Part shown: positions 8,198 through 16,323 of the stretch, one piece after another | Layout of the letters: each line of letters opens with the position of its first letter | Position numbering within the stretch: position 1 is the stretch's first letter | From: CAWCGU01 sp963795195 | Lineage (GTDB): Bacteria > Actinomycetota > Thermoleophilia > Solirubrobacterales > 70-9 | Length of the DNA stretch: 64,000 bases | NCBI GenBank assembly: GCA_963795195.1 | Contig: CAWCGU010000006.1 | Coordinates: 1,178,001 to 1,242,000, forward strand | Direction of reading: 5' to 3' | Translations under genes and position numbers: made by a program | Notes under the pieces: generated by a model | What the model saw: only the letters and a program-made list of their open reading frames with translations | Database searches by the model: none | Told to the model about the DNA's origin: nothing

Positions 8198-9346
8198 TCA
8201 GTTCAAACGTTCGACCAGCATCGCCTGGCCCTGGCCGCCGGCGACGCACATCGTCTCCAGGCCGATCGTGACGTCATCCGTCTCGAGCACGTTCAGCAGC
8301 GTTCCCATGATGCGGGCGCCGGTCATGCCGAAGGGGTGACCCAGCGCGATCGCGCCGCCGCGCGTGTTCAGCTTCTCGAGCGGGATCTCGCACTTCTCCA
8401 TGATCGGGATCACCTGGGCGGCGAAGGCCTCGTTGAGCTCGACCCGATCGACGTCGGCGATCGACATGCCGGCGCGCTCGAGGACGTTGTGGACGGCGCC
8501 GATCGGGGCAACGCCCATGATCTCCGGCTCGAGCGAGCTGACCGCCGAGGTGATGATCTTGGCTCGCGGCTTGAGGCCGAGCTCGTTGGCCTTGTCGGCC
8601 GACATCACGAGAACTGCGGCCGCGCCGTCGTTCAGCGGGCACGAGTTTCCGGCAGTGACCCCGCCGCCGCCGAAGGCCTCGTCGAGTGAGGCGAGCTTCT
8701 CATAAGTGGAACTGGCGCGCGGGCCGTCGTCCTTGCTGACCTCGTTGCCGTCAACCGTGACCGGCACGATCTCGCGGTCGAAGAAGCCGCTCTCCTGTGA
8801 GGCGACGGCCAGCTCCTGGGAACGTTGCGCGTAGTGGTCCATGTCCTCCCGCGAGACGTTGAACTTGTTGGCGACGTTGACAGCGGTCTCGCCCATCTGG
8901 ATGTACGCGTTCGGCTCGCTCTGCAGCTTCTCATTTTGGTCGGGGACACCGGCCGCCTCGCTGCGCTCGTTGTAACGGCTGACCCACTCGACGCCGGCGG
9001 CGATGTAGGCGTCGCCTTCGCCGGCGCGAACGGCGTTGCCCGCCTGGCGGATCGCTTCGAGGCTGGAGGCGCAGTAGCGCGAGACCGTCGAGGCGCTGAC
9101 CGAGTCGGGCAGCTTCTCGGAGAGCAGCACGGCGATGCGGCCGACGTTGAAGGCCTGCAGGCCCTGCGGCATGCCGCACCCGCAGACGACCTCCTCGATG
9201 CTCGCGGGATCGACGTCGGGATTGCGCTCGAGCAGCGCGTCGATCGCGTACGCCGTCATCTCGTCGGGACGCAGGCTCGCGAGCGAGCCCTTGAAGGCGC
9301 GGCCGATCGGCGTGCGCACGGTGTCGACGATCACTGCATCGGGCAT
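8198..9346 (-). CDS. Thiolase / acetyl-CoA acyltransferase
   Basis: Condenses or cleaves 3-ketoacyl-CoA (beta-oxidation or acetoacetyl-CoA formation), 382 residues. The nucleophile is Cys92 in SRYCASSLEAI; NEAFAAQ, the GHPFGMTGAR histidine and the second cysteine in CVAGGQGQAM are all present. The usual C-terminal motif is C-x-GGG-x-G, so the Ala here is a small variation. ATG 9346 is preceded by AGGAGA; frames starting further upstream lack homology. The divergent rhodanese gene begins about 120 bp away. Confidence 0.92.
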   Translation of the reverse strand: MPDAVIVDTVRTPIGRAFKGSLASLRPDEMTAYAIDALLERNPDVDPASIEEVVCGCGMPQGLQAFNVGRIAVLLSEKLPDSVSASTVSRYCASSLEAIRQAGNAVRAGEGDAYIAAGVEWVSRYNERSEAAGVPDQNEKLQSEPNAYIQMGETAVNVANKFNVSREDMDHYAQRSQELAVASQESGFFDREIVPVTVDGNEVSKDDGPRASSTYEKLASLDEAFGGGGVTAGNSCPLNDGAAAVLVMSADKANELGLKPRAKIITSAVSSLEPEIMGVAPIGAVHNVLERAGMSIADVDRVELNEAFAAQVIPIMEKCEIPLEKLNTRGGAIALGHPFGMTGARIMGTLLNVLETDDVTIGLETMCVAGGQGQAMLVERLN

Positions 9347-9469
9347 CTGCGGTCTCCTTGGTTTGCGGGCGTACGAAAGTTCCGTCGGGCATCGTATTAG
9401 GGAGCAGTGGCAACGGTTCGGCAACGCAGCCTGCGGCCCGGCGAAGCGGGCCGTAATACGCTGCATCCC

Positions 9470-9835
9470 GTGGAAGCGACACCACAGCAAGCGATCGAGC
9501 TCCCCGCCGCCCAGCTCGAGGCGTGGCTCAGGGACGGCGACGTCCAGGTCGTCGACGTGCGTGCTCAGCGCGAGTACGAAGCCGGGCATCTGGCCGGCTC
9601 ACGCCAGATCGAGTTCGACGAGGTGTCGTCGCAGGCGTCGAGCCTCGACAAGGAACAGAGGCTGATCTTCGTCTGCCGCAGCGGCAACCGCTCCGAGATG
9701 ATGGCCGAGGCGTTTCGCGGCGCCGGCTATGACGCCTACCACCTGACCGAGGGCCTACTGGCCTGGGCCGAAGCCGGACTCCCGCTGGAGCCCGAAGGCG
9801 GCGAGGTCGTCGAGAGGTCCGTGGCCGACCTATGA
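9470..9835 (+). CDS. Rhodanese-like domain protein
   Basis: Single rhodanese domain, 121 residues, probably a sulfurtransferase or persulfide carrier. VVDVRAQREYEAGHLAGS and the active-site loop CRSGNRSEM with the catalytic Cys are intact. GTG 9470 starts close to the domain; an upstream in-frame GTG at 9407 would add 21 residues and has a poorly spaced ribosome site, so the start is uncertain. The stop overlaps the next gene by 4 bp (ATGA), indicating translational coupling. Confidence 0.85.
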   Translation: MEATPQQAIELPAAQLEAWLRDGDVQVVDVRAQREYEAGHLAGSRQIEFDEVSSQASSLDKEQRLIFVCRSGNRSEMMAEAFRGAGYDAYHLTEGLLAWAEAGLPLEPEGGEVVERSVADL

Positions 9836-10446
9836 AAACCCCGAAGCTTCCGCGTCCCAGGTTGCGCCGCGGTGCGGCAGCCGAACCGGAGACCGGGGAT
9901 GCGGCCCCGAAGGCTGCGCTCCCCGGCTCTGCGAGCGCCACGGCAGGAGCCGGAGCCACAGCGGCATCATCAGCCACAACCAAGCCGGCGACACCCGCGG
10001 CGCCCGCAACCCCGGCTCGTCCACCCACAACCGAAGAGCGGCTCGACGGTCTCGGAAGCTGGCTCGCCCAGGTGGACCGCAAGCTGGGCATCCGCACCTA
10101 CGCCCTCGGCGCCGCACTCGTGCTCTCGCTCGCAGCGGCCGGGGTCGGCCTGGTGCTCGTGCTGCAGCTGCGCGACGACGCGGCTACGAAGGACGACATC
10201 CGAGCGCTGATCGAGCAGGTTTCGGCGGTCGAGGACAGCGCCGTTGCGGCAGCCGCAGAGGACGTCGAAGCCGTGGGTGACCGGATCACCCAGCTCGAGC
10301 AGCGGTTCGCAACCTTGCAGGGCGACCAGACCACCAGCGAGCAGCAAGTGACCGCTCTTCAGAACGACATCTCGGACCTCGAGGAACAGATCGCGACGCT
10401 CGAAACCGACGTCTCCTCGATTCCGGACTCGATCCCCCCGCCATAG
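9832..10446 (+). CDS. Hypothetical membrane-anchored coiled-coil protein
   Basis: Unrecognised, 204 residues. An Ala/Pro/Thr-rich, basic N-terminal region (1-65) precedes a transmembrane helix at about 90-112 (YALGAALVLSLAAAGVGLVL). A heptad-like region (about 120-195) rich in Glu, Gln, Thr and Leu is probably coiled coil outside or at the membrane, ending in SIPPP. It overlaps the rhodanese stop by 4 bp. A structural or scaffolding role is possible, but nothing specific is visible. Confidence 0.7.
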   Translation: MKTPKLPRPRLRRGAAAEPETGDAAPKAALPGSASATAGAGATAASSATTKPATPAAPATPARPPTTEERLDGLGSWLAQVDRKLGIRTYALGAALVLSLAAAGVGLVLVLQLRDDAATKDDIRALIEQVSAVEDSAVAAAAEDVEAVGDRITQLEQRFATLQGDQTTSEQQVTALQNDISDLEEQIATLETDVSSIPDSIPPP

Positions 10447-10588
10447 GCGCGAATCCCACTTTGTGCGTATTCACACGTTACGCACGGTAACCGTCTGCCG
10501 GAAGGTCTAACGTCATTCGCTGTTGAGGGTGTCAGGCAGCGTCAAGGCGTCGCAAGGCATCTACCGGAGGGTCCGAAAGGAGACGTTC

Positions 10589-10735
10589 ATGCCAGAGGGC
10601 TACTGCGTCAAAGAGCGCAAGAAGGTGGAGATCCAAGATCCCCAGCAGGTGACCATGAAGAACGGTCGCCCGGCGATTCAGGGCACGTGCCCCGACTGCG
10701 GGACCAAGATCTTCAAGATCGGAAAGCTCACCTGA
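10589..10735 (+). CDS. Small DUF5679-like zinc-ribbon protein
   Basis: A 48-residue protein with CPDCGTKIF near the C-terminus and the family core VTMKNGRPAIQGTC. Cysteines at 6, 34 and 37 could bind a metal. The first knuckle reads CVKE rather than CxxC, so the fourth ligand would have to differ. The ATG follows AAAGGAGA, a strong ribosome site. An earlier in-frame start at 10523 would add a non-conserved leader. A GC-rich hairpin follows the stop at once. Confidence 0.75.
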   Translation: MPEGYCVKERKKVEIQDPQQVTMKNGRPAIQGTCPDCGTKIFKIGKLT

Positions 10736-10740
10736 GGTGA

Positions 10741-10766
10741 CGGGTCGCGCCCTCGGGCGCGACCCG
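10741..10766 (+). terminator. Rho-independent-type hairpin after the DUF5679-like gene
   Basis: CGGGTCGCGCC (10741-10751) pairs with GGCGCGACCCG (10756-10766) around CTCG, followed by GTTTC. It begins 5 bp after the stop codon. The T tract is short, as is common in high-GC actinobacteria. Confidence 0.75.
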
Positions 10767-10854
10767 GTTTCACCCCCGCGGGCACGCCTGACACCGCGTT
10801 GGACGGCACCCACGGCGAGCACCCGGCCAGCCTAGATCAGTCGCAGCCTCGCGT

Positions 10855-12039
10855 TTACGCGACTGCCAGGCCCGATTGCCGCTGGCCGTAGAGGTATCCG
10901 ACCAGCACCTCGACCACTTCCGGGTCGAACTGGCTGCCGGCGTGACTGCGCAGCTCGGCGACCGCCCTGTGGTGCGGCATCGCCGCTCGGTAGGGACGAT
11001 CGGAGGTCATTGCGTGGTAGGCGTCACAGGCAAGGATGATGCGTGCTCCGATCGGGATCGTCTCGCCACCGATGGCATCCGGATATCCCGCACCGTCCCA
11101 GCGCTCGTGCTCGTGGCGAACGATCGTCGCGATCCGGCCCATCCCCGGAACCGCACGCAGGATCCGCTCGCCGATCGCGGGGTGCTGGCGCATGACCTCC
11201 CACTCGTCGTTGTCGAGTGGCCCGGGCTTGTGGAGGATCTGGTCGGGAACGCCGACCTTGCCGATGTCGTGCAGGAGCGCGGCGGTCTTGATGCGCTCGA
11301 CCTCCTCGAGGTCGCGGCCGAGCGACTCAGCCACCCTGCCCGCCATCTCGACGACCGACTCCGAGTGCTCGCCGGTGTAGCGGTCTCGCTCCTGAAGCGC
11401 CGAGACGAGGGCTGAGACCACTTCGCCCGAGCCGGTTGGGGCCGAGGCGTCGGGATCCTTGGCATCGCTCACCAGCGAGACCCGCCCGCCGCCGGCGGCA
11501 CGCGCCTGGTCGAGGGCGTCGGCGGCCGCCGCGAAGAGCAGCTCGGGCGACCCAATGTTGTGAGGCAGCGGCGCGAGCCCGATCGAAACGGACAGCCCGC
11601 GGACCGCGCCGGCCTCGAGCGTTTCGAGAATCGCCAGGATTCGCTCGAGTACCGCGATGGCCGCCGGTGCGCTGGCACGCGCGAACAGCAAGACGAACTC
11701 ATCACCTCCGGTGCGGCAGACGAGGTCGCCGGCGCGCGTCTGGGTCCTGAGCACGGAGGCGACTGCTGCGAGCACCTTGTCGCCGGTCGCATAACCGTGC
11801 CTTAGGTTGAGCGCCCTGAAGCCGTCGATGTCAACCAGCGCCAGACAGAGCGAGTCGCCGTTTCGCTGAGCTCGTTTGAGATCCGTCTCCAGTTGGGCGC
11901 GGAATGCGCGCAGCGTCAGCAGTTCTGGCACAAGGCCATCTCGCGTCGCGAGCTGGGTGACCCGCGCTTCCAGCTCGCCGAGTCGACGATGGGCAGCGGC
12001 GAGCTCCTGGCCCTGGGCACGATCGAGGAGGCTTCGCAT
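10855..12039 (-). CDS. Fused GGDEF and HD-GYP cyclic-di-GMP enzyme
   Basis: Cytosolic protein of 394 residues. After a short N-terminal coiled coil, a GGDEF domain (about 35-190) has the intact signature GGDEF at 111-115 and the product-binding RxxD site (RAGD, 102-105). An HD-GYP domain (about 205-390) has the HD pair at 257-258 and GAGYP at 316-320. The protein can in principle both make and degrade c-di-GMP. No membrane or sensory domain is present, so input must come from a partner or from the N-terminal coil. Divergent from the small lipoprotein gene. Confidence 0.9.
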   Translation of the reverse strand: MRSLLDRAQGQELAAAHRRLGELEARVTQLATRDGLVPELLTLRAFRAQLETDLKRAQRNGDSLCLALVDIDGFRALNLRHGYATGDKVLAAVASVLRTQTRAGDLVCRTGGDEFVLLFARASAPAAIAVLERILAILETLEAGAVRGLSVSIGLAPLPHNIGSPELLFAAAADALDQARAAGGGRVSLVSDAKDPDASAPTGSGEVVSALVSALQERDRYTGEHSESVVEMAGRVAESLGRDLEEVERIKTAALLHDIGKVGVPDQILHKPGPLDNDEWEVMRQHPAIGERILRAVPGMGRIATIVRHEHERWDGAGYPDAIGGETIPIGARIILACDAYHAMTSDRPYRAAMPHHRAVAELRSHAGSQFDPEVVEVLVGYLYGQRQSGLAVA

Positions 12040-12131
12040 CGTGCATCTATCGGCCGTGCAGGCGACGATCTTGAGCGCGATGCACCCCGCGAAATTTCAA
12101 GATCTCCGGTCGATCATTTAGGGTCTTGAGC

Positions 12132-12317
12132 GTGAATCGCTTGATCTCCCTGACGGCGGCCGCAGCGCTGGCCACAGCTTCGTTCGGAACCGGTTGCGGA
12201 GGCGATGACAGCGACGAATCGATCCCCGTGATAACCGGCCCGACCGGAGCCACCGGATTCGGCACCGAGGGCGGCCTGCGCGACGACGAGCAGGACAAGG
12301 AAAAGCGCGGCGAGTAG
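12132..12317 (+). CDS. Small putative lipoprotein
   Basis: A 61-residue product with a hydrophobic signal segment and a cysteine after FGTG, followed by GGDDSDES and an acidic/basic tail. The lipobox is weak, since Leu is missing at -3. GTG 12132 has AGGG at a good distance; a TTG two codons earlier is the alternative. No family is recognised. Confidence 0.5.
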   Translation: MNRLISLTAAAALATASFGTGCGGDDSDESIPVITGPTGATGFGTEGGLRDDEQDKEKRGE

Positions 12318-12366
12318 TGGGCGGCTTCCCACTGACGAGCAACGGATAACCTGAACCCCAGAGAGG

Positions 12367-12789
12367 ATGGAGGGGTCCCAAAAACCGCTGGCGCTGATCC
12401 TGGCGCGCAACCTGATCACCAGTATCTCGACGCCCGCGTTCCTGGTGGATGACGCCGCTCGGCTGGTCTTCTACAACGAGGCGGCCGGAGCTCTGCTCGG
12501 GATGTCGTTCGAGGAATCCGGCCGCATGGAGCCCGAGCGCTGGACAGCGACGTTCGGTCCCTTTGACGACAACGGCGAGCCCTACGCGGTGGAGAAGTTG
12601 CCTCTGACAGTGGCTCTGCGCAGCGGCGGTCCCGCCCACGCGAACTTCATGGTCCGATCGACCAATGGCGAGGAGCACGCGATCGAAGCCAGCGCCCTGC
12701 CGCTGGTCGGCTCCGACCAGGAGTCCTCCGGCGCGATGATCATCTTCTGGCCGCGCGACGGCATGCCGGAGCACGGAGGCCGCTCGTGA
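12367..12789 (+). CDS. PAS-domain protein
   Basis: Single PAS sensory domain, 140 residues, without an output domain. ILARNLITSISTPAFLVDD and LVFYNEAAGALLG give the typical PAS opening; residues 90-130 contain the later strands. The stop overlaps the next start by 4 bp (GTGA), so it is translated together with the metallo-beta-lactamase-fold protein and may be its sensor partner. The ligand is not evident. Confidence 0.8.
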   Translation: MEGSQKPLALILARNLITSISTPAFLVDDAARLVFYNEAAGALLGMSFEESGRMEPERWTATFGPFDDNGEPYAVEKLPLTVALRSGGPAHANFMVRSTNGEEHAIEASALPLVGSDQESSGAMIIFWPRDGMPEHGGRS

Positions 12790-13715
12790 AGGTGAAGGTC
12801 TGGGGCTGCCGGGGATCGGTGCCCTCCCCCGGACCGCAGATGAACCGCTACGGCGGCAACACCTCCTGCGTAGAGCTGACCCTCTCCGATGACTCCAAGC
12901 TGATTCTCGACGCCGGCACCGGCATCCGCACCCTCGGCACGGAGCTGCTCGACGCACCCCAGGTCAACATCTTGCTGACCCACCTGCACCTGGACCACAT
13001 CCAGGGCCTGATGTTCTTCCCGCCCTGCTTTCACGCCGAGTCGCACATCACGATCTGGGGCCCAGCGTCGCCCGAGGCGTCGCTCGAGGATCGGATCGCG
13101 CGCTACATCTCGGCGCCCTTGTCGCCGGTCGAAGTCAAGGAGTTGCCGTGTGAGGTCGATTTCCGCGATACGCCGCCGAGCGAGTGGCAGGTCGGCCCGG
13201 CGACGATCCGGGCGGAGTCGGTGACCCACCGTGGTCCGACGCTCGGCTTCCGGATCACCGACGGCGACACGACCGTTTGCTACATCCCCGACCACGAGCC
13301 GGCGCTGGGCGCACCGATCGAGGGGCTCGATCCCGAGTGGATCTCCGGCTACGAGCTCGCCCGCGACGCGACTCTCCTGATCCACGACTGCCAGTACACC
13401 GACGACGAATACGCGGGCCACGTCGGCTGGGGCCACTCACGCTTTTCGGACACGATCGCCTTCGCAAACTCCGTCGGCGCCGAACGGCTGCTGCTCTTCC
13501 ACCACGACCCGCTGCACACCGATGACGCCCTGGACGCGCTGCACACCGCGGCACAAGAGCGCTGGGAGGAAACCGGCGGGGACCCGACCATGGTCGAGAT
13601 GGCGATGGAGGACCGCGAGCTCGATGTCCTCGGTCCCCCGCTGGCAACTCACCAGCTCGGAGTCACAACCGGCGGTCCGGCGCAAGCGCCGGCATCCGGG
13701 CCTCCGCTGGTTTAG
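12786..13715 (+). CDS. Metallo-beta-lactamase-fold hydrolase
   Basis: Soluble hydrolase, 309 residues. The metal motif THLHLDHIQG has His66, His68, Asp70 and His71; later ligands appear in VTHRG, IPDHEP and HDCQY. The opening KVKVWGCRGSVPSPGP resembles the PhnP/RNase Z-like phosphodiesterase group, so a cyclic or linear phosphodiester substrate is plausible. GTG start overlaps the PAS gene stop. The last 30 residues are Gly/Pro/Ala rich. Substrate unknown. Confidence 0.85.
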   Translation: MKVKVWGCRGSVPSPGPQMNRYGGNTSCVELTLSDDSKLILDAGTGIRTLGTELLDAPQVNILLTHLHLDHIQGLMFFPPCFHAESHITIWGPASPEASLEDRIARYISAPLSPVEVKELPCEVDFRDTPPSEWQVGPATIRAESVTHRGPTLGFRITDGDTTVCYIPDHEPALGAPIEGLDPEWISGYELARDATLLIHDCQYTDDEYAGHVGWGHSRFSDTIAFANSVGAERLLLFHHDPLHTDDALDALHTAAQERWEETGGDPTMVEMAMEDRELDVLGPPLATHQLGVTTGGPAQAPASGPPLV

Positions 13716-13728
13716 CCGGCGCGAAGTT

Positions 13729-14949
13729 TCAGGACCCGGCGAGCGCTTCGCGCCTTGCCGCGTCCGCGGCGGCGCGGGCCTGCTCTTCAACCTGCTGGTG
13801 GACCTGTTCGGCAAGGGTGCGTGAGCGTTCCTGGGCCGCCTTCTCAGCCTCCCGGGCGGCTGACTGAGCCTCCTGCTCGACCTGGCGCTGCAGCCTGGAT
13901 TCGATGCCGCGCAGGCGCGCCTCGGTCTCGGTCTTGACCTTTTCCTCGGCCTCCTGGCGAAGCTTGGCCTCCTCCTCACGAATCCGCATCTGCAGCTGCG
14001 CGCGAGATCGGGCTACAGCCTCTTCGCGCGCACGCTCTGCTGCCTCCGCAGCCTGGCGCTCGATGATCTCCATCTGTTCCTGCACGCGCGCCTCGGCGTC
14101 GCGGCGAGCGCGCTTCTCCGCCTCGGCGGCCAGGCGATCGACGAGTTTCTCGAGCCGGGCCTGGGTCGTGACCAGTTCATTCTCGAGCTTCTCCCGCTGT
14201 TTGCGCTCGTCCTCCGCCTCCTTGCGAGCCTCGGCGATGCCCTGCTCGATCTGGTTGCCCGTCTCCGATCGCGAGCGCTCGCGAAGCTGCGCGGCTTCGG
14301 AGAGCTCGCGCTCCGCGCGTTCACGCAGCTCCTGCGTCGCCGCCTCAGCGAGGGTGGTCGCCCGGGCGTCGGCGCGCTGCTTGAGAGTTGCCGCGGCCTC
14401 GCGGAGCTTCTGCTCCGCCTGGAGCTTGAGGCGTTCGCGAGCCTTGGCGACCTCCCGTCGCACCCGCCCATCGAAGTCTGCGACCTCCTGCTCGGCGCGC
14501 CGCTCGGCTGCCTGCACGGCCTCGTCGGCGCGGGCTTCGGCCGCCTTGACTTGCTCGTCGGCTCGGCGCTCGGCGGCCTCGATCGCACCCTGGCTTCCGG
14601 CGCGGACCTCGATATCCCTGCGGCGAACTTCGTCCTCTGCCCGTAGCGCCCTCTCGATGGCGACATCGGCCTCGGCTCGCGCGTCCAGCGCCGCCTGCTC
14701 CGCCCGCGCCCTGCCGGCCTCGGAGAGCTGCAGCCGCTCTTCGGCGGCATCAACGCGGCGCTTTGCCGCGGTGATCTCGGAACTGAGCCGCCTGAAGTCG
14801 GCGGCGAGCTCGGTGATGCTCTGGCGGCGCGCCTCGTCCACGGCGCGGGTCACATCCTCGGTCGCCTGTTGGACGTCGGCGACCGCAGTACCCGCTTCCG
14901 CTAGGTCACTGTCACCGGAGTTCTCATCTGGACGGGGCGCTTCGGGCAT
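13729..14949 (-). CDS. Long Ala/Glu/Arg-rich coiled-coil protein
   Basis: 406 residues, almost entirely coiled coil with blocks such as AEARADEAVQAAERRAEQEV and many ERAREEA-type repeats. No membrane segment, Cys or catalytic motif is visible. ATG 14949 follows AGAGGG and replaces a start eight codons upstream. The composition resembles filament-forming or scaffold proteins (compare DivIVA or FilP-type), but there is no sequence match I can name. Confidence 0.7.
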   Translation of the reverse strand: MPEAPRPDENSGDSDLAEAGTAVADVQQATEDVTRAVDEARRQSITELAADFRRLSSEITAAKRRVDAAEERLQLSEAGRARAEQAALDARAEADVAIERALRAEDEVRRRDIEVRAGSQGAIEAAERRADEQVKAAEARADEAVQAAERRAEQEVADFDGRVRREVAKARERLKLQAEQKLREAAATLKQRADARATTLAEAATQELRERAERELSEAAQLRERSRSETGNQIEQGIAEARKEAEDERKQREKLENELVTTQARLEKLVDRLAAEAEKRARRDAEARVQEQMEIIERQAAEAAERAREEAVARSRAQLQMRIREEEAKLRQEAEEKVKTETEARLRGIESRLQRQVEQEAQSAAREAEKAAQERSRTLAEQVHQQVEEQARAAADAARREALAGS

Positions 14950-15050
14950 AGACCCTCTTCGTCCGCGGCGCACGTTCCCCGTGCCTGGGCTCTGCGCATC
15001 GGAAGCGCGAGCCTAGCAGGGACTTTCGAGCCGCTCAGGCCCGCCGTCGT

Positions 15051-15245
15051 CTAGACGCCCGGCGGGGTCGGTTTGCCCTTGCCGCCGTTGAAAACCTCGA
15101 TCTGGAAGAGCACGACCGCGACGACGATGATCAGGATCCCAAGGCCGATCAGCCAGCGCATCTTGCCGGCATGGCCGTAGGCGCCGACCACGAATCCAAC
15201 CAGAAGCAGAATTACGAACGGCGCGACGTCGGTGTCCTGCCCCAT
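15051..15245 (-). CDS. Small two-helix membrane protein
   Basis: 64 residues with two hydrophobic segments (about 9-25 and 30-48) separated by GHAGKMRW, and a Gly/Lys/Pro tail. No family recognised. It is divergent from the MoxR gene, starting 22 bp from it. Confidence 0.65.
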   Translation of the reverse strand: MGQDTDVAPFVILLLVGFVVGAYGHAGKMRWLIGLGILIIVVAVVLFQIEVFNGGKGKPTPPGV

Positions 15246-15266
15246 CCCGTCATTATCATCGCCCGC

Positions 15267-16298
15267 ATGGCGGATTCGCTCGCACCCACTCCCGGTCAGG
15301 CATCCGGCGCTCCGACATCGGCCGCCGACGTGACCACCCGCCTCGGTGAGGTGGGCTATCTGGCGGACGAATCCGCGGCGCTGGTCTCCTATCTGGCCCA
15401 GCGCCTCGGCAAGCCCATTCTTGTCGAGGGGCCGGCTGGCGTGGGCAAGACCGAACTCGCAAAGGCACTCTCGCGGGCGAGCGGGCGCGAACTGATTCGA
15501 CTGCAGTGCTACGAAGGCCTGGACGAGACGAAGGCCCTCTACGAGTGGAACTACCGCAAGCAGCTGCTCCGCATCCAGGCGGATGCGTCCGGACCAACAT
15601 CACTTCCGCCAGCGCCGGCTGACGCCGACTCGCCGGAAAATGGACCTCCCGCAACAACAACGCCTGCCACGTCCTCCGCTTCGCGTCCCGGCGCGGCAGG
15701 GTCTGGTTTCGGCGACATCTTCAGCGAGGAGTTCCTGCTCACGCGTCCGCTGCTGGCGGCGATCGCCTCCGCTGAGCCGGTCGTACTGCTGATCGATGAG
15801 ATCGACAAGACCGATCAGGAGTTCGAGGCGATGCTGCTCGAGGTTCTGTCCGACTTCCAGATCTCGATTCCCGAACTCGGCAGGATCGAGGCGCGCACGC
15901 ATCCGATCGTGGTGCTGACGTCGAACAACTCTCGCGAGCTGACCGAGGCGCTCAAGCGCCGCTGCCTCTACCTCTGGCTCGACTACCCCGACGCCGAGCG
16001 GGAGATGGAGATAGTGCGCCTGCACGCGCCGGAGATCGACGAGAAGCTCGCCCGCAGACTCGTCGAGGTCATCCACATGGTGCGCCAGCTCGATCTCAAG
16101 AAACCGCCGTCGATCGCCGAGTCGATCGACTGGGCGAGAGCGCTGCTGCTGCTCGGCGCGGACGACATCGACGCCTCCGTCTTCGAGCGCACGATGAGCA
16201 TCATCGTCAAGCACCGCACCGACATCGACCTGGTCGCAGAGCGCGTGGGCGTCAAGCTGGCCGCGCAGGATCCGTTCGGCGCCGAGGCGGCGAGCTAG
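15267..16298 (+). CDS. MoxR-family AAA+ ATPase
   Basis: Chaperone-like ATPase that works with VWA proteins in cofactor insertion or complex maturation. Walker A GPAGVGKTE, Walker B LLIDEIDK, sensor-type TSNNSRELTEALKRRC are intact in 343 residues. Between the N-terminal part and the FSEEFLLTRPLL segment there is a Pro/Ala/Thr/Ser-rich linker (about residues 108-145) that I do not expect in the family. ATG 15267 begins the family; longer frames are spurious. The VWA partner follows 26 bp downstream. Confidence 0.88.
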   Translation: MADSLAPTPGQASGAPTSAADVTTRLGEVGYLADESAALVSYLAQRLGKPILVEGPAGVGKTELAKALSRASGRELIRLQCYEGLDETKALYEWNYRKQLLRIQADASGPTSLPPAPADADSPENGPPATTTPATSSASRPGAAGSGFGDIFSEEFLLTRPLLAAIASAEPVVLLIDEIDKTDQEFEAMLLEVLSDFQISIPELGRIEARTHPIVVLTSNNSRELTEALKRRCLYLWLDYPDAEREMEIVRLHAPEIDEKLARRLVEVIHMVRQLDLKKPPSIAESIDWARALLLLGADDIDASVFERTMSIIVKHRTDIDLVAERVGVKLAAQDPFGAEAAS

Positions 16299-16323
16299 CG
16301 GCGGCACCCCGTCGCCGAGGCCG

